Shown here in pieces: positions 18,452-26,740 of a DNA stretch of 64,000 nt. Position 1 is the first letter of the stretch. Every line of letters begins with the position of its first letter. Origin of the DNA: an uncultured Eubacteriales bacterium. GTDB lineage: Bacteria; Bacillota; Clostridia; Oscillospirales; Acutalibacteraceae. The notes under the pieces were generated by a model. That model did not search any database, was not told the DNA's origin, and saw only the letters and a program-made list of their open reading frames with translations. The position numbers and the translations under genes are program-made. The DNA is taken from the NCBI GenBank assembly GCA_934546985.1, contig CAKTEE010000008.1, positions 13,095 to 77,094 on the forward strand. The letters are read 5' to 3'.

Positions 18452-18957
18452 CTTTTACCGCCTTTATGTTTGCCTGTACGCTGCCCATGAGGTGCATAAC
18501 CTTGTGTGTACTTATTTACCCTGCTGCGAATTTTTGAAGTTTCACGGTCAAACCGGCGGGTAATATATTTACCAACTGCATCTAAAGCATTTTCACAGTA
18601 AAACTTACCATTTACCGGGGAAAACGGATGCATTTTTCCGAAAAATGCTTCTGACATATTTCCGCCGAACAGATAATCACATTGTTCATATAAATTTTGT
18701 TCCGCTTGCTTCATTGCGGCGGTCTCTGCTTCATTCTGTTCATCAACAGTCCCATCCGGTTTAATATTGACAGATTCTAACGGGGCTGTGATTTTATCAA
18801 AACTACCTACAACTTGATTGTAACGATCAATAATGCCAATATCTGTAGGTCGAAAATAAAACACGCCTATTTCATCCCCTTGCCAATTACGAATCGGCAC
18901 CCTTTCACTGCCATCATCAATTACAATCCCTTCAAATTTTTTGTTTTCTTCTGACAT
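18448..18957 (-). CDS. Tail assembly chaperone, first component
   Basis: 169 residues. The acidic N-terminal half includes VFYFRPTDIGIIDRYNQV. A basic C-terminus (HGQRTGKHKGGKR) follows the FGGNMSEAFFGKMHPFSPVNGKFYCENALDAVG stretch typical of these chaperones. It normally follows the major tail protein directly; here 7.2 kb of foreign island separates them. AAGGAGG precedes ATG 18957, but no promoter fits in the 27 bp after the upstream terminator. Confidence 0.75.
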   Translation of the reverse strand: MSEENKKFEGIVIDDGSERVPIRNWQGDEIGVFYFRPTDIGIIDRYNQVVGSFDKITAPLESVNIKPDGTVDEQNEAETAAMKQAEQNLYEQCDYLFGGNMSEAFFGKMHPFSPVNGKFYCENALDAVGKYITRRFDRETSKIRSRVNKYTQGYAPHGQRTGKHKGGKR

Positions 18958-18984
18958 TACTTTGTTCCTCCTTAAAATTTGCTA

Positions 18985-19015
18985 TGAAAAAACCACCCTA
19001 TAAAATAGAGTGGTT
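18985..19015 (-). terminator. Terminator closing the antirepressor unit
   Basis: AACCACCCTAT 18991-19001 pairs with ATAGAGTGGTT 19005-19015, with G-U pairs and a T-run on minus. It lies only 27 bp before the chaperone start, so late transcription must read through it. Confidence 0.75.
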
Positions 19016-19159
19016 AAATCGCGTATTATTTCTATCTACGCCCTGTGCAGAACGTTTCCCCTACACTCTATACCCCAGATGGGGTGGCAAGATGGTGTTC
19101 ACTCCGTATTTTTACCCGCGCTCACCGTGTGGAGAGTGACCTTAAAATCATGCTATTGC
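19016..19159 (-). ncRNA. Candidate structured 3' RNA behind the antirepressor
   Basis: 144 bases between the antirepressor stop and its terminator. On minus several helices can form: TCACTC/GAGTGA closed by GGT/ACC, ACCCC-ATCT-GGGGT, GTGTAG/CTGCAC and GCGTA/TACGC. The segment is more GC-rich than its surroundings and has no ORF. I do not recognise the family. A stable mRNA tail or processed small RNA are options. Confidence 0.35.
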
Positions 19160-19894
19160 CTATCGTACTGACTGCCGAGCACCTAAAATGCTTTCCAGTA
19201 CAGGAATCACGCTGTCAAAATAAACAAAGGTATCAACTTCTTTTGTGGAATACAAGGATTTACTGCGATAGTATTCGCCGTACTCATTTGTTTTAAGGTT
19301 ATACTTCGTAGTTATAGAGCCAATTTTCTGTTTACTAACACCAAACATTTCGCCCAGTTCCGTTGCGGAGTATGTTTTCTGTTTGGATTTGGGGAGCGGC
19401 AGAAGCTGTGTACCGGTCAAAACCTCTGTTGCTTTTGCCACGAGTATATTTTTATATTCTGCGGAAAGGGTTTCCACTTTTGAAAGTTTGATAAACTGAT
19501 TGGATAAACGCGCCCTTGCATTCATTTCCTTAATTTCAAGAATCTTTGCATGGTCATCTTTTTTCATAGAGTAACTTCCATTTTTGCGGATTGATGGAAG
19601 GACTTCATTCGTCACCCAGCGTTTGAATTTTTTAGCATTGGGCAACTTACTGGAGAGGATTAAGCTATAAAGACCACTTTCATTGATAATCCATCCTCCT
19701 CGTTGACCCAAACTCGATAACGATTCGTTATTGAGTTTATCTTCATCATCAACATGGTCATTTAAGGCTTTGCTTGCGTTTTGATACCCCAAAATAATAG
19801 TAACATCCTTTCCAACAAACCACGGTTCATTATCAACCACTAAAGTTCTTACTTCTCCGAACTCACTATTATTAAAAATCTGAATTTCGTTCAT
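19160..19894 (-). CDS. Phage antirepressor, BRO-N domain
   Basis: 244 residues. The BRO-N domain (~1-105) shows the classic run EPWFVGKDVTIILGYQNASKAL, DHVDDEDK, INESGLYSLILSSKLPNAKKFKRWVTNEVLPSIRKNGSY. A C-terminal DNA-binding region (~175-244) has YSATELGEMFGVSKQKIG. Proteins of this type inactivate phage repressors or act as DNA-binding regulators. It is third in a unit with an RHH repressor and a 69-residue ORF, whose stop it touches. Position within the tail genes mirrors ant of P22 immI. Confidence 0.88.
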   Translation of the reverse strand: MNEIQIFNNSEFGEVRTLVVDNEPWFVGKDVTIILGYQNASKALNDHVDDEDKLNNESLSSLGQRGGWIINESGLYSLILSSKLPNAKKFKRWVTNEVLPSIRKNGSYSMKKDDHAKILEIKEMNARARLSNQFIKLSKVETLSAEYKNILVAKATEVLTGTQLLPLPKSKQKTYSATELGEMFGVSKQKIGSITTKYNLKTNEYGEYYRSKSLYSTKEVDTFVYFDSVIPVLESILGARQSVR

Positions 19895-20103
19895 TATAAA
19901 ACCTCCTTAATTTTACGTCTTGCGCGTTCCGCGCGCTTACCTTGAATCATTCCATACAGGTAACAATAAACCGCCGTCCAATACCTTTCACCCTCACTCG
20001 GATACATCGTTACAATTTTATTTAGTACAGCCGTTTCCGGTGCCGATGGAATTTCTAAATTTAATACAATTTCTATTTCGTGCAATATTTCTTTGCTTGA
20101 CAT
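19894..20103 (-). CDS. Small protein between RHH repressor and antirepressor
   Basis: 69 residues, not recognised. It has an acidic helical N-terminus and a basic C-terminus (GKRAERARRKIKEVL). AAAGGAG precedes ATG 20103 and the gene overlaps the antirepressor start by one base, so the two are translationally coupled. The plus-strand promoter of the candidate antisense RNA lies just upstream, in its leader. Confidence 0.65.
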   Translation of the reverse strand: MSSKEILHEIEIVLNLEIPSAPETAVLNKIVTMYPSEGERYWTAVYCYLYGMIQGKRAERARRKIKEVL

Positions 20104-20132
20104 AACAAAAGACTCCTTTCAAAATACGTTGG

Positions 20133-20161
20133 TTGAAAGGAATCCCTATCTATGCTATAAT
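20133..20161 (+). promoter_or_regulatory. Promoter of candidate sar-like antisense RNA
   Basis: TTGAAA 20133-20138, 17-bp spacer, consensus TATAAT 20156-20161. It points away from the small gene and antisense to the RHH-antirepressor mRNA. The first terminator is 30-70 bp downstream and no plus-strand ORF lies between. Confidence 0.7.
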
Positions 20162-20167
20162 ATTTCT

Positions 20168-20241
20168 TAGACGGGGTAACCTGTCGGCAATAACGATAAC
20201 CTTTAAGCTTTCTCAGGGCGGGGTTATCGTTATTTTTTTAT
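20168..20241 (+). ncRNA. Candidate sar-like antisense RNA (~74 nt)
   Basis: It starts about 7 bases after a consensus -10 and ends at a 13-bp stem (20189-20201 with 20222-20234) followed by seven T. The T-run exists only on plus, so the opposite mRNA would read through. The RNA is complementary to the gap between the RHH gene (stop at 20230) and the 69-residue ORF. P22 sar RNA (~69 nt) has the same place between arc and ant and blocks ant translation. Function here is inferred from layout. Confidence 0.6.
20189..20241 (+). terminator. Terminator of the antisense RNA
   Basis: AATAACGATAACC 20189-20201 pairs perfectly with 20222-20234, then TTTTTTT-type tail. It overlaps the stop codon of the RHH gene on the other strand. 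Confidence 0.8.
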
Positions 20242-20409
20242 TTCTTGTTCCTTTTTGACCAACTTTATTCCTTTTCGGACAATATCACTTCTATTAGAAT
20301 TCTCTTTTCTTGCGCATTCGTCCAACTCATCTAACGTTTGCTTGTCTACTCTTATTTGAAGTTTGATGTCTTTTTTACTATCAGTTGGTCTTCCAGTTCT
20401 CGGACTCAC
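20230..20409 (-). CDS. Ribbon-helix-helix repressor (Arc/CopG-like)
   Basis: 59 residues starting at GTG 20409 behind AGGTGAT. The sequence begins MSPRTGRPTDSKKDIKLQIR and continues with VDKQTLDELDECAR and NRSDIVRKGIKLV, the beta strand and two helices of an RHH protein. Its promoter carries two copies of the 11-mer CCATGACAAAA, so autoregulation is likely. It is the first gene of the antirepressor unit, in the role of P22 Arc/Mnt. It is also close to the divergent TerB-operon promoter, which it might control. Confidence 0.8.
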   Translation of the reverse strand: MSPRTGRPTDSKKDIKLQIRVDKQTLDELDECARKENSNRSDIVRKGIKLVKKEQEIKK

Positions 20410-20427
20410 TTCATCACCTCACTTTCG

Positions 20428-20491
20428 CCATGACAAAATTATATATTATGCCATGACAAAAGTCAATGGGTCATAGAAAATTTTTCTATGA
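20428..20491 (-). promoter_or_regulatory. RHH-antirepressor promoter with operators
   Basis: On minus: TTGACT (20466-20461), 17 bp, TATAAT (20443-20438). CCATGACAAAA is repeated at 20428-20438 and 20451-20461, 23 bp apart, one inside the spacer and one at the -10. A further perfect inverted repeat with 10-bp arms at 20471-20491 lies between this and the divergent promoter. Confidence 0.75.
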
Positions 20492-20496
20492 ATATA

Positions 20497-20525
20497 TTGC
20501 GATTTTGCAAATTTTGTCGTAAAAT
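20497..20525 (+). promoter_or_regulatory. Candidate promoter of the TerB-BrxD-helicase operon
   Basis: TTGCGA 20497-20502, 17 bp, TAAAAT 20520-20525, about 67 bp before the first start codon. It is weaker than the divergent promoter and only ~30 bp from it, so shared control is possible. Confidence 0.5.
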
Positions 20526-20591
20526 TAATTCATAACGTTATCTTTTTTGAATATAAAAATTTTTTTCTAACCGAGAAATGGGGCAAATTGA

Positions 20592-22679
20592 ATGAAAAAA
20601 ATGGTTAAAAAAAGATTACCTGGAACTTTCATAAGGGTTTTATCATTTGTTCCTCTCATTAACTGGATATCACTTCTTTACATCGGCGTTATTAATAACA
20701 GCACAATAAGTATTGCATGCGGAATCATATATGGATTTTTGACTTTCGTAAATTCTACATTAGCGCCATATATTTGGTTAATTGGTATTATCCATTATAT
20801 ATTTATATATCGGTGGGTTGATAAACACTTGGACAATTCACAATCACAACAAAATAATACTACATCGCTCATCTCTCAACAGTCTCAGCAATGTTGTTCT
20901 ACACTAACAACACCTCAACAATCTCCGCAAAATTTACCTTTCAATCCTCAACAAGAACAGCAAAACCATACTGTGGACACAACGAATGTTCAACCAATTT
21001 TTAATAACACAATTTCAGATTTTTCAGATGTAACAATTTCCGGAAAAGAAGAACAAAAGCAAACCATTCCTACAGAAATTTCACCTCAACAAATTTATTC
21101 ATCGGACTACTCAGGAAACAAATTTATTCAAGATATGCATACATATGCCAACAAAGAAGAAGCCGTTGCTCAATTTGAGCCTTTTTCCGCCTATTGGCCC
21201 ACCTATAGTAATATGAATCATCGTCAACAGACATGGTATTTTTATTGGCGTTCACAGGTACGCAACGGCAACTACCCTGATACTGATATTTCATATATTT
21301 TTATACATGTATATGAACTACTTAATGGTGTTGGATGGGAAGTACCACAAAACGGATATGAACAAATAACTAAATTATGGTCAGAATATCAAGAACGATT
21401 TCCAAAACTTAATTATTATTTATTTGACTGGGCCTTTGACTTTGCACAGTTATATAACCTTGAACATGATCTATCCTTGTATAGTAAATACTTACCAGTT
21501 CACCCCTCTCCTAAAATAGATATACTCATTGAAAAACACTCCGAAGAAGTTCCATTGAAACTTACATTTTCTCTTATTGATGTACTGTGCGATTATTCAT
21601 TAGTAAACAGTAAATTTTATCAAGACGGTCATCAATCTTTAATGCAAGAAGCCATTCCAAGAATAATATCACTGGCAGATGCCGCTTTACGCAAAAAAAC
21701 AAACAAGGGTATTTTATCAACCTATGGTCCAAATCGGACTAAAAAACAGCAATATTATTTATTCCAATGTGCAATACATCCGGAAGCAAATAATGAAACT
21801 CTCATTTCTGTAAAAGCATATTCTTCTAATCAGCGCTTAAGAGAATATATTAACCAATTGGTACGTTATAGTGAAAATGTTTTAAGAACATTATATAATT
21901 GCCGTGGTCGTTTACGCGGCGTTACGTTAGATGAAGAAATGTCAAAACTCATCAAGTCTTTCCTTACAAAAGAATATAATCCTATACCACTAAACAATAC
22001 ACTAATAGAAAAAAACAAATTAACACTTAACTTCGATAGCATTAATGAATTGAGAGAACAGTCAAACGCTGTTCGAATTGCTTTACAAGTAGATGAACCC
22101 AATACAATAATGTCAAAAGAACTATTAACTGATATAAAAGAAGTTACTGCTATTTATATTTCTCTTACTTCTGAAGCACAACAAGTGTTAACGCATCTAT
22201 ACAAATCAAATTGGACATGTGAGCAAATCACTGTAGCTGAGCCTTTAACATCAGAAATAAATAAACTCGCAGAACGCTACATCGGCTGTGATCTGTTAGT
22301 TAAGGAAGACAACATAATTACAGTAGAGGAAGATTATCGAGATGAACTTGATTATATATTTAATAATTCTCCTCAAATTCCCCAAAAACATGTTTCCTCT
22401 ACTTTTAATTTATCGTTGCTCGCCCCCAATATGAAGGAATTTATCGAAACTCTTGCACCTGAACAGGAAGAAGTCCTTTACATTGTTTTAACACAGGAAA
22501 ATCCCCAAGATAAACTTAATCAAATTGCAGAAACTTATATGACCATGCCTCAAATAATTGTAGACGATATCAATGAAACCGCCATACAGGTCTTAGGAGA
22601 TATTATCATAGACGCTATGGGCTCTAATCCTCAAGTATTAGACGAATATGCGGTTTCATTAAAACAATCTATTGCATAG
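20592..22679 (+). CDS. Membrane-anchored TerB-N domain protein (defence cassette gene 1)
   Basis: 695 residues. Two N-terminal hydrophobic segments (~15-75) are followed by a Gln/Asn-rich linker (~80-170). The TerB-N domain (~180-300) is recognised by NHRQQTWYFYWRSQVRNGNYPDT then YIFIHVYELLNGVGW. The C-terminal ~250 residues are helical and acidic, probably a TerB-C-like region. TerB-N/TerB-C proteins linked to a DUF2791-type ATPase and an SF2 helicase were described computationally as a DNA-processing system. The Shine-Dalgarno is weak (GGGG). The gene is AT-rich relative to flanking phage genes, suggesting recent acquisition. Confidence 0.8.
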   Translation: MKKMVKKRLPGTFIRVLSFVPLINWISLLYIGVINNSTISIACGIIYGFLTFVNSTLAPYIWLIGIIHYIFIYRWVDKHLDNSQSQQNNTTSLISQQSQQCCSTLTTPQQSPQNLPFNPQQEQQNHTVDTTNVQPIFNNTISDFSDVTISGKEEQKQTIPTEISPQQIYSSDYSGNKFIQDMHTYANKEEAVAQFEPFSAYWPTYSNMNHRQQTWYFYWRSQVRNGNYPDTDISYIFIHVYELLNGVGWEVPQNGYEQITKLWSEYQERFPKLNYYLFDWAFDFAQLYNLEHDLSLYSKYLPVHPSPKIDILIEKHSEEVPLKLTFSLIDVLCDYSLVNSKFYQDGHQSLMQEAIPRIISLADAALRKKTNKGILSTYGPNRTKKQQYYLFQCAIHPEANNETLISVKAYSSNQRLREYINQLVRYSENVLRTLYNCRGRLRGVTLDEEMSKLIKSFLTKEYNPIPLNNTLIEKNKLTLNFDSINELREQSNAVRIALQVDEPNTIMSKELLTDIKEVTAIYISLTSEAQQVLTHLYKSNWTCEQITVAEPLTSEINKLAERYIGCDLLVKEDNIITVEEDYRDELDYIFNNSPQIPQKHVSSTFNLSLLAPNMKEFIETLAPEQEEVLYIVLTQENPQDKLNQIAETYMTMPQIIVDDINETAIQVLGDIIIDAMGSNPQVLDEYAVSLKQSIA

Positions 22680-22690
22680 GAGAGATAAAA

Positions 22691-24028
22691 ATGTCATCTG
22701 TTACCATTAGCCGCCGAGAATCTGGAACTTTAATTAACTCATTAACAGCAGGCGTTGTACCAAGAATAGGGTTACGTCACATTGCCGTAGGCAGACAGAA
22801 TGAAGTTAGCGCATTCTTGCACGATCTCGCTACTGTCGAAGATGGCGGAGCAGCATTTCGTTTAATATGTGGTCAATATGGCAGTGGTAAAAGTTTTTTG
22901 CTGCAAATGATTCGTAACAACGCAATGGAAAGAAATTTCATTGTCGCCGATGCGGACTTATCTCCAGAGCGCCGTTTAACTGGAACTAAGGGACAAGGAC
23001 TTGCAACATATAGAGAATTAATGCAACATATCTCAATAGCCACAAGACCCGATGGAGGTGCATTAGAATCTATTTTACAAAAATGGATCAGTACCCTACA
23101 AGCTTCCGTGGCAAAAGAAAATGGTCTTAAACCAGGCGCTCCTGAAATAATTGAAGCTGTGAGTGAACGTATCTCTAATGTTATGATAGAATTATCAGAA
23201 ATGTCATATGGTTTTGCTTTTGCGGCAGTTATTGACTCTTATTGGCGCGGTATGAAAACCGGTGATGAAAGCACAAAACAATCAGCGTTACGTTGGATGC
23301 GCGGAGAATTTTCTACGAAAACGGAAGCCAAACAAAACTTACCTGTTGATTGCATAATAGACGATCAAAGTTGGTACGAATTTTTAAAACTTTTTGCATT
23401 ATTTGCTTCTAAAGCAGGTTATAAAGGCTTACTTATCTTTTTGGATGAAGGAGTTAACTTATACAAGATAACCAACAAACAGGCTAGAGATAGTAATTAT
23501 GAAAAAATTCTCACTATTTTTAATGACACGATGCAAGGTAAGGCGCAGCACATAGGCTTCTTTCTTAGCGGAACTCCACAATTTATTTACGATGAGCGTC
23601 GTGGCTTATTTAATTATGAAGCATTGCGCTCGCGACTTTCAGATAATCGTTTTGGTTCGATGGGATATGTTGATTATACCAGTCCAGTTATAAAACTGAA
23701 TCAGCTAACTCCAGAAGAAATTTATCTTCTTTTGGAGCGGCTCTGTGAATTGCACAGTACACACTATTCTTATACTTGCTCTTTAGGTACTAAAGAGTTA
23801 ACTACTTTTCTCAACATAGTAGTTTCCAGATTAGGCACAGATCAGCTATTAACTCCCCGTGAAATTACTAGAGATTTTCTTGGATTACTTAATATTTTAT
23901 TACAAAACCCAGACAGCAGTTTTGACTCTTTAGTTACAGAACAAGGATTTGCTGTAGCAAGCGCTGAAAAAGATCCTGAGCAGATAAACGACGATACCGA
24001 TGATTTATTTGCGGAGTTTGATATATGA
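22691..24028 (+). CDS. BrxD-like P-loop ATPase (defence cassette gene 2)
   Basis: 445 residues. Walker A is CGQYGSGKSF (~68-77) and Walker B is LLIFLDEGVNLYK (~248-260), with a GFFLSGTPQFIYDERRG sensor-like segment. The N-terminus SSVTISRRESGTLINSLTAGVVPRIGLRHIAVGR is typical of the DUF2791/BrxD group found in BREX types 2 and 6. It follows the TerB gene by 11 bp and overlaps the helicase by 4 bp. In BREX, BrxD pairs with the helicase BrxHI; no other BREX genes (pglX, pglZ, brxC) are present here. Confidence 0.85.
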   Translation: MSSVTISRRESGTLINSLTAGVVPRIGLRHIAVGRQNEVSAFLHDLATVEDGGAAFRLICGQYGSGKSFLLQMIRNNAMERNFIVADADLSPERRLTGTKGQGLATYRELMQHISIATRPDGGALESILQKWISTLQASVAKENGLKPGAPEIIEAVSERISNVMIELSEMSYGFAFAAVIDSYWRGMKTGDESTKQSALRWMRGEFSTKTEAKQNLPVDCIIDDQSWYEFLKLFALFASKAGYKGLLIFLDEGVNLYKITNKQARDSNYEKILTIFNDTMQGKAQHIGFFLSGTPQFIYDERRGLFNYEALRSRLSDNRFGSMGYVDYTSPVIKLNQLTPEEIYLLLERLCELHSTHYSYTCSLGTKELTTFLNIVVSRLGTDQLLTPREITRDFLGLLNILLQNPDSSFDSLVTEQGFAVASAEKDPEQINDDTDDLFAEFDI

Positions 24029-26205
24029 GCCAGTTCGCTTTTGAACGTTACGCTCCTTTTATTCAGGAATATATCTATCGAAAAAAATGGACCGATCTGC
24101 GCGAGGTTCAAGTTGAGGCGTGTAATGCTATTTTAGACACAGAATGTCATGTAATCATTGCCTCCGGCACTGCTTCCGGTAAAACTGAAGCAGCATTTTT
24201 TCCTGTTTTGACAACAATTTATCAAAAACCATGCAATTCCATTGGAGTAATGTATATAAGTCCATTAAAAGCTCTAATCAACGATCAGTTTAAACGGTTG
24301 AATGATTTGTTAGAGGAAAGTTATATACCTGTTTGGCCATGGCATGGAGATATTTCTCAATCTGTCAAAAAGCGCGCAGCAAAAGAAGCTCAAGGAATTC
24401 TACAAATCACGCCTGAATCCCTTGAAGCCATGCTGATGAAGCATCCAGGCGAAGCGGCAAGATTATTCTCAGATCTAAGATTTATTATTATTGATGAAAT
24501 ACATGCACTTATGGGAACAGATCGTGGATTACAAATACTTTGTTTATTATCCAGATTAGAAAAAATTATTGGTTTATCTCCAAGACGAATTGGTTTATCT
24601 GCAACTCTAAACGATTATCAATCAGCTATGGATTTTTTATCTGCTGGCAGCAATCGTAAAACAATCGCAGTAGGCATTCAATTTTATAAAAGGACTATTT
24701 CACTTTGTGTTGAAAGCTTTATTATCCCAAGTGATATTGAAAAAGCCGAAATTTATCGACACCATTATAATGAATTTCTATATGAACATTGTCACGATAA
24801 AAAATGTCTTATATTTACCAACAGTCGAAGCGAATCAGAAAAAGTAATAGCTGATATGAAAGCCTTAGCACAGGAAAAGAAAAAACCTGACGTATTTTTT
24901 GTACACCATGGAAGTGTATCTTCATATCTACGACAAGAGGCAGAAAACGCATTAAAAAATAAGTCTGGACCAACAGTTACTGCAGCAACACTTACTTTAG
25001 AACTTGGTATTGACATTGGAGATTTGGATTCCACTATTCAAATAGGTGCGCCTTATTCTTGTTCGAGTTTTATTCAACGATTGGGGCGTTCCGGCAGAAA
25101 AACCGGTAAGTCACAAATGTTATTTATTGAAACACACAAGGAATCTTCTAGTCATCCACTTCATAGTTTACCATGGGATTTACTTCGCATAATTGCTATT
25201 ATTCAACTTTACCTAGAAGAAAGATGGGTAGAACCATTTTTCATCAAGCCTAAACCGTTCAGTCTATTAGCACATCAGACACTTAGTACATTAATAACTT
25301 ATGGTGGACTACTGCCTTCGGAATTAGCTAAACATATTTTATTACTGCCAACTTTTAAAAAAACTGTCAGCATAGATGAATATCGCGAATTGTTAAAAGA
25401 TATGATTGCTAACGATTATCTGCAGCGAATGGAATCTGGAGAAATAATTGTTGGATTAAAAGGCGAACATATAACTAATCACTATTCTTTCTATTCGTTA
25501 TTTGAAGATGAAGAAACATATACCGTTCAAAATAAAGATATTAAAATTGGAACCCTGGACAATTGTCCAGTAATAAATGAAGTGTTTGCTCTTGCTGGAC
25601 ACTCTTGGAAGGTAAACGCAATAGATCAAAATCGAAAAATTATATATGTTAATCCCATAAAAAATAATCGCATACCAAATTGGAATGGAAGCTGCGGTCA
25701 AATTCATGATAAAATTGTCAAGCGTATGTATCAAGTTTTAAAAGAAAAAACTATTTACACATATTTACGCCCAAATGCGATTCAAATATTACAGCAATCT
25801 CGTCAACTATTTAATGAAAACACATCATTGCAATATAATATCATTCCTTATACTCAAAATTCATTTTTTCTTTGCCCATGGGTTGGGACAAAAATTATAC
25901 AAACAATAAAGTGTCTTTTTAGTTGTGGACTAAAAGATTACCTACAAATTTGCTCTATGACAGAGGATAAATTTTATCTCCAGATAACAAGCAATTTTAC
26001 TGTTAAAGAATTTATTGAAAGGATTCATAAAATTGAAATAGACATAGAAAATCCAAACTTAGTTTTACGAGAAAACATTGCGCCAAAGACGGACAAATTT
26101 GATATTATGGTCCCCAAAAAACTTCTACGTAAGGCATACTTGTATAATGAAATGGATTTATTCGGTGCTGTTGAAACATTAAAAAACTTAAAAACACAGG
26201 AATAG
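24025..26205 (+). CDS. Lhr/BrxHI-like SF2 helicase (defence cassette gene 3)
   Basis: 726 residues. Helicase motifs in order: GTASGKTEAAFFP (I, ~47), YISPLKALINDQF (Ia), ITPESLEAML (Ib), IIIDEIHALMGTDRG (II, DEIH), GLSATL (III), TNSRSESEKVI (IV), VTAATLTLELGIDIGDLD (V) and QRLGRSGRK (VI). The ~330-residue C-terminal part is unassigned. The pattern is that of Lhr/BrxHI helicases. It overlaps the ATPase gene (ATGA) and is followed within 12 bp by a strong terminator, closing a compact three-gene operon transcribed against the phage late genes. Confidence 0.87.
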   Translation: MSQFAFERYAPFIQEYIYRKKWTDLREVQVEACNAILDTECHVIIASGTASGKTEAAFFPVLTTIYQKPCNSIGVMYISPLKALINDQFKRLNDLLEESYIPVWPWHGDISQSVKKRAAKEAQGILQITPESLEAMLMKHPGEAARLFSDLRFIIIDEIHALMGTDRGLQILCLLSRLEKIIGLSPRRIGLSATLNDYQSAMDFLSAGSNRKTIAVGIQFYKRTISLCVESFIIPSDIEKAEIYRHHYNEFLYEHCHDKKCLIFTNSRSESEKVIADMKALAQEKKKPDVFFVHHGSVSSYLRQEAENALKNKSGPTVTAATLTLELGIDIGDLDSTIQIGAPYSCSSFIQRLGRSGRKTGKSQMLFIETHKESSSHPLHSLPWDLLRIIAIIQLYLEERWVEPFFIKPKPFSLLAHQTLSTLITYGGLLPSELAKHILLLPTFKKTVSIDEYRELLKDMIANDYLQRMESGEIIVGLKGEHITNHYSFYSLFEDEETYTVQNKDIKIGTLDNCPVINEVFALAGHSWKVNAIDQNRKIIYVNPIKNNRIPNWNGSCGQIHDKIVKRMYQVLKEKTIYTYLRPNAIQILQQSRQLFNENTSLQYNIIPYTQNSFFLCPWVGTKIIQTIKCLFSCGLKDYLQICSMTEDKFYLQITSNFTVKEFIERIHKIEIDIENPNLVLRENIAPKTDKFDIMVPKKLLRKAYLYNEMDLFGAVETLKNLKTQE

Positions 26206-26230
26206 TAAAACTTATAACTATTCCTGTGTT
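26193..26230. terminator. Terminator between the helicase and the major tail gene
   Basis: A 14-bp stem (26193-26206 with 26217-26230) overlaps the helicase stop codon. It can act on both converging transcripts and marks the right edge of the island. Confidence 0.8.
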
Positions 26231-26234
26231 TCTA

Positions 26235-26726
26235 TTATTCTGTTTCCTGTGCACTTACAGTAAAGGTCTTTGTACTGGTGTCCCATGTACCCTTTACACG
26301 GTTGCCGGCATTATATACTGAGAAAGGAATCTGCACGCCACTGGTATCCCCTCCGATAGATTTCGGTACAACCATAACATCTTCACGGTATGCCCACAAA
26401 ACAGTACCGTCCTCTTTCAAAAGCACGTCAACTTTTGTGGTTTTGCAGGCATCCCCTGTCTTGCGTTCCATAGCAATTTCAGATAATTTCTCAAATAACG
26501 GGTCGTCATAATCCGCATAGTAAGGCTCAACCTCACTCTGTACTTCATATCCGTTATGAGACACTTTTTGTTCACCGAGAATGTTTTTCTTTACTTCTAC
26601 ATCCGGGCTAAGCTCTTCATTAAATTCTTCAAGGTCTGAACCAAGACGAATGTAATCAGTCTTGCTGCCGGAATCAAAGCCTGCATCAATATAATGCGCA
26701 AGATATTTGCGTTCAATCTTAGGCAT
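26235..26726 (-). CDS. Major tail protein
   Basis: 163 residues with a beta-rich pattern: DAGFDSGSKTDYIRLGSDLEEFNEELSP near the start, a GYEVQSEVEPYYADYDDPLFEKL centre and a KTFTVSAQETE ending. It lies between tail terminator and chaperone genes, as expected for the tube protein. Terminal Ig-like domain absent. Assigned by gene order plus general resemblance. Confidence 0.75.
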   Translation of the reverse strand: MPKIERKYLAHYIDAGFDSGSKTDYIRLGSDLEEFNEELSPDVEVKKNILGEQKVSHNGYEVQSEVEPYYADYDDPLFEKLSEIAMERKTGDACKTTKVDVLLKEDGTVLWAYREDVMVVPKSIGGDTSGVQIPFSVYNAGNRVKGTWDTSTKTFTVSAQETE

Positions 26727-26740
26727 AAAATTTACACTCC

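Noticed and set aside
17894..18957. Lambda-type G/GT frameshift between the two tail chaperones
   Set aside because: The two genes are separate with their own start and an ordinary ATGA overlap; no slippery heptamer is needed.
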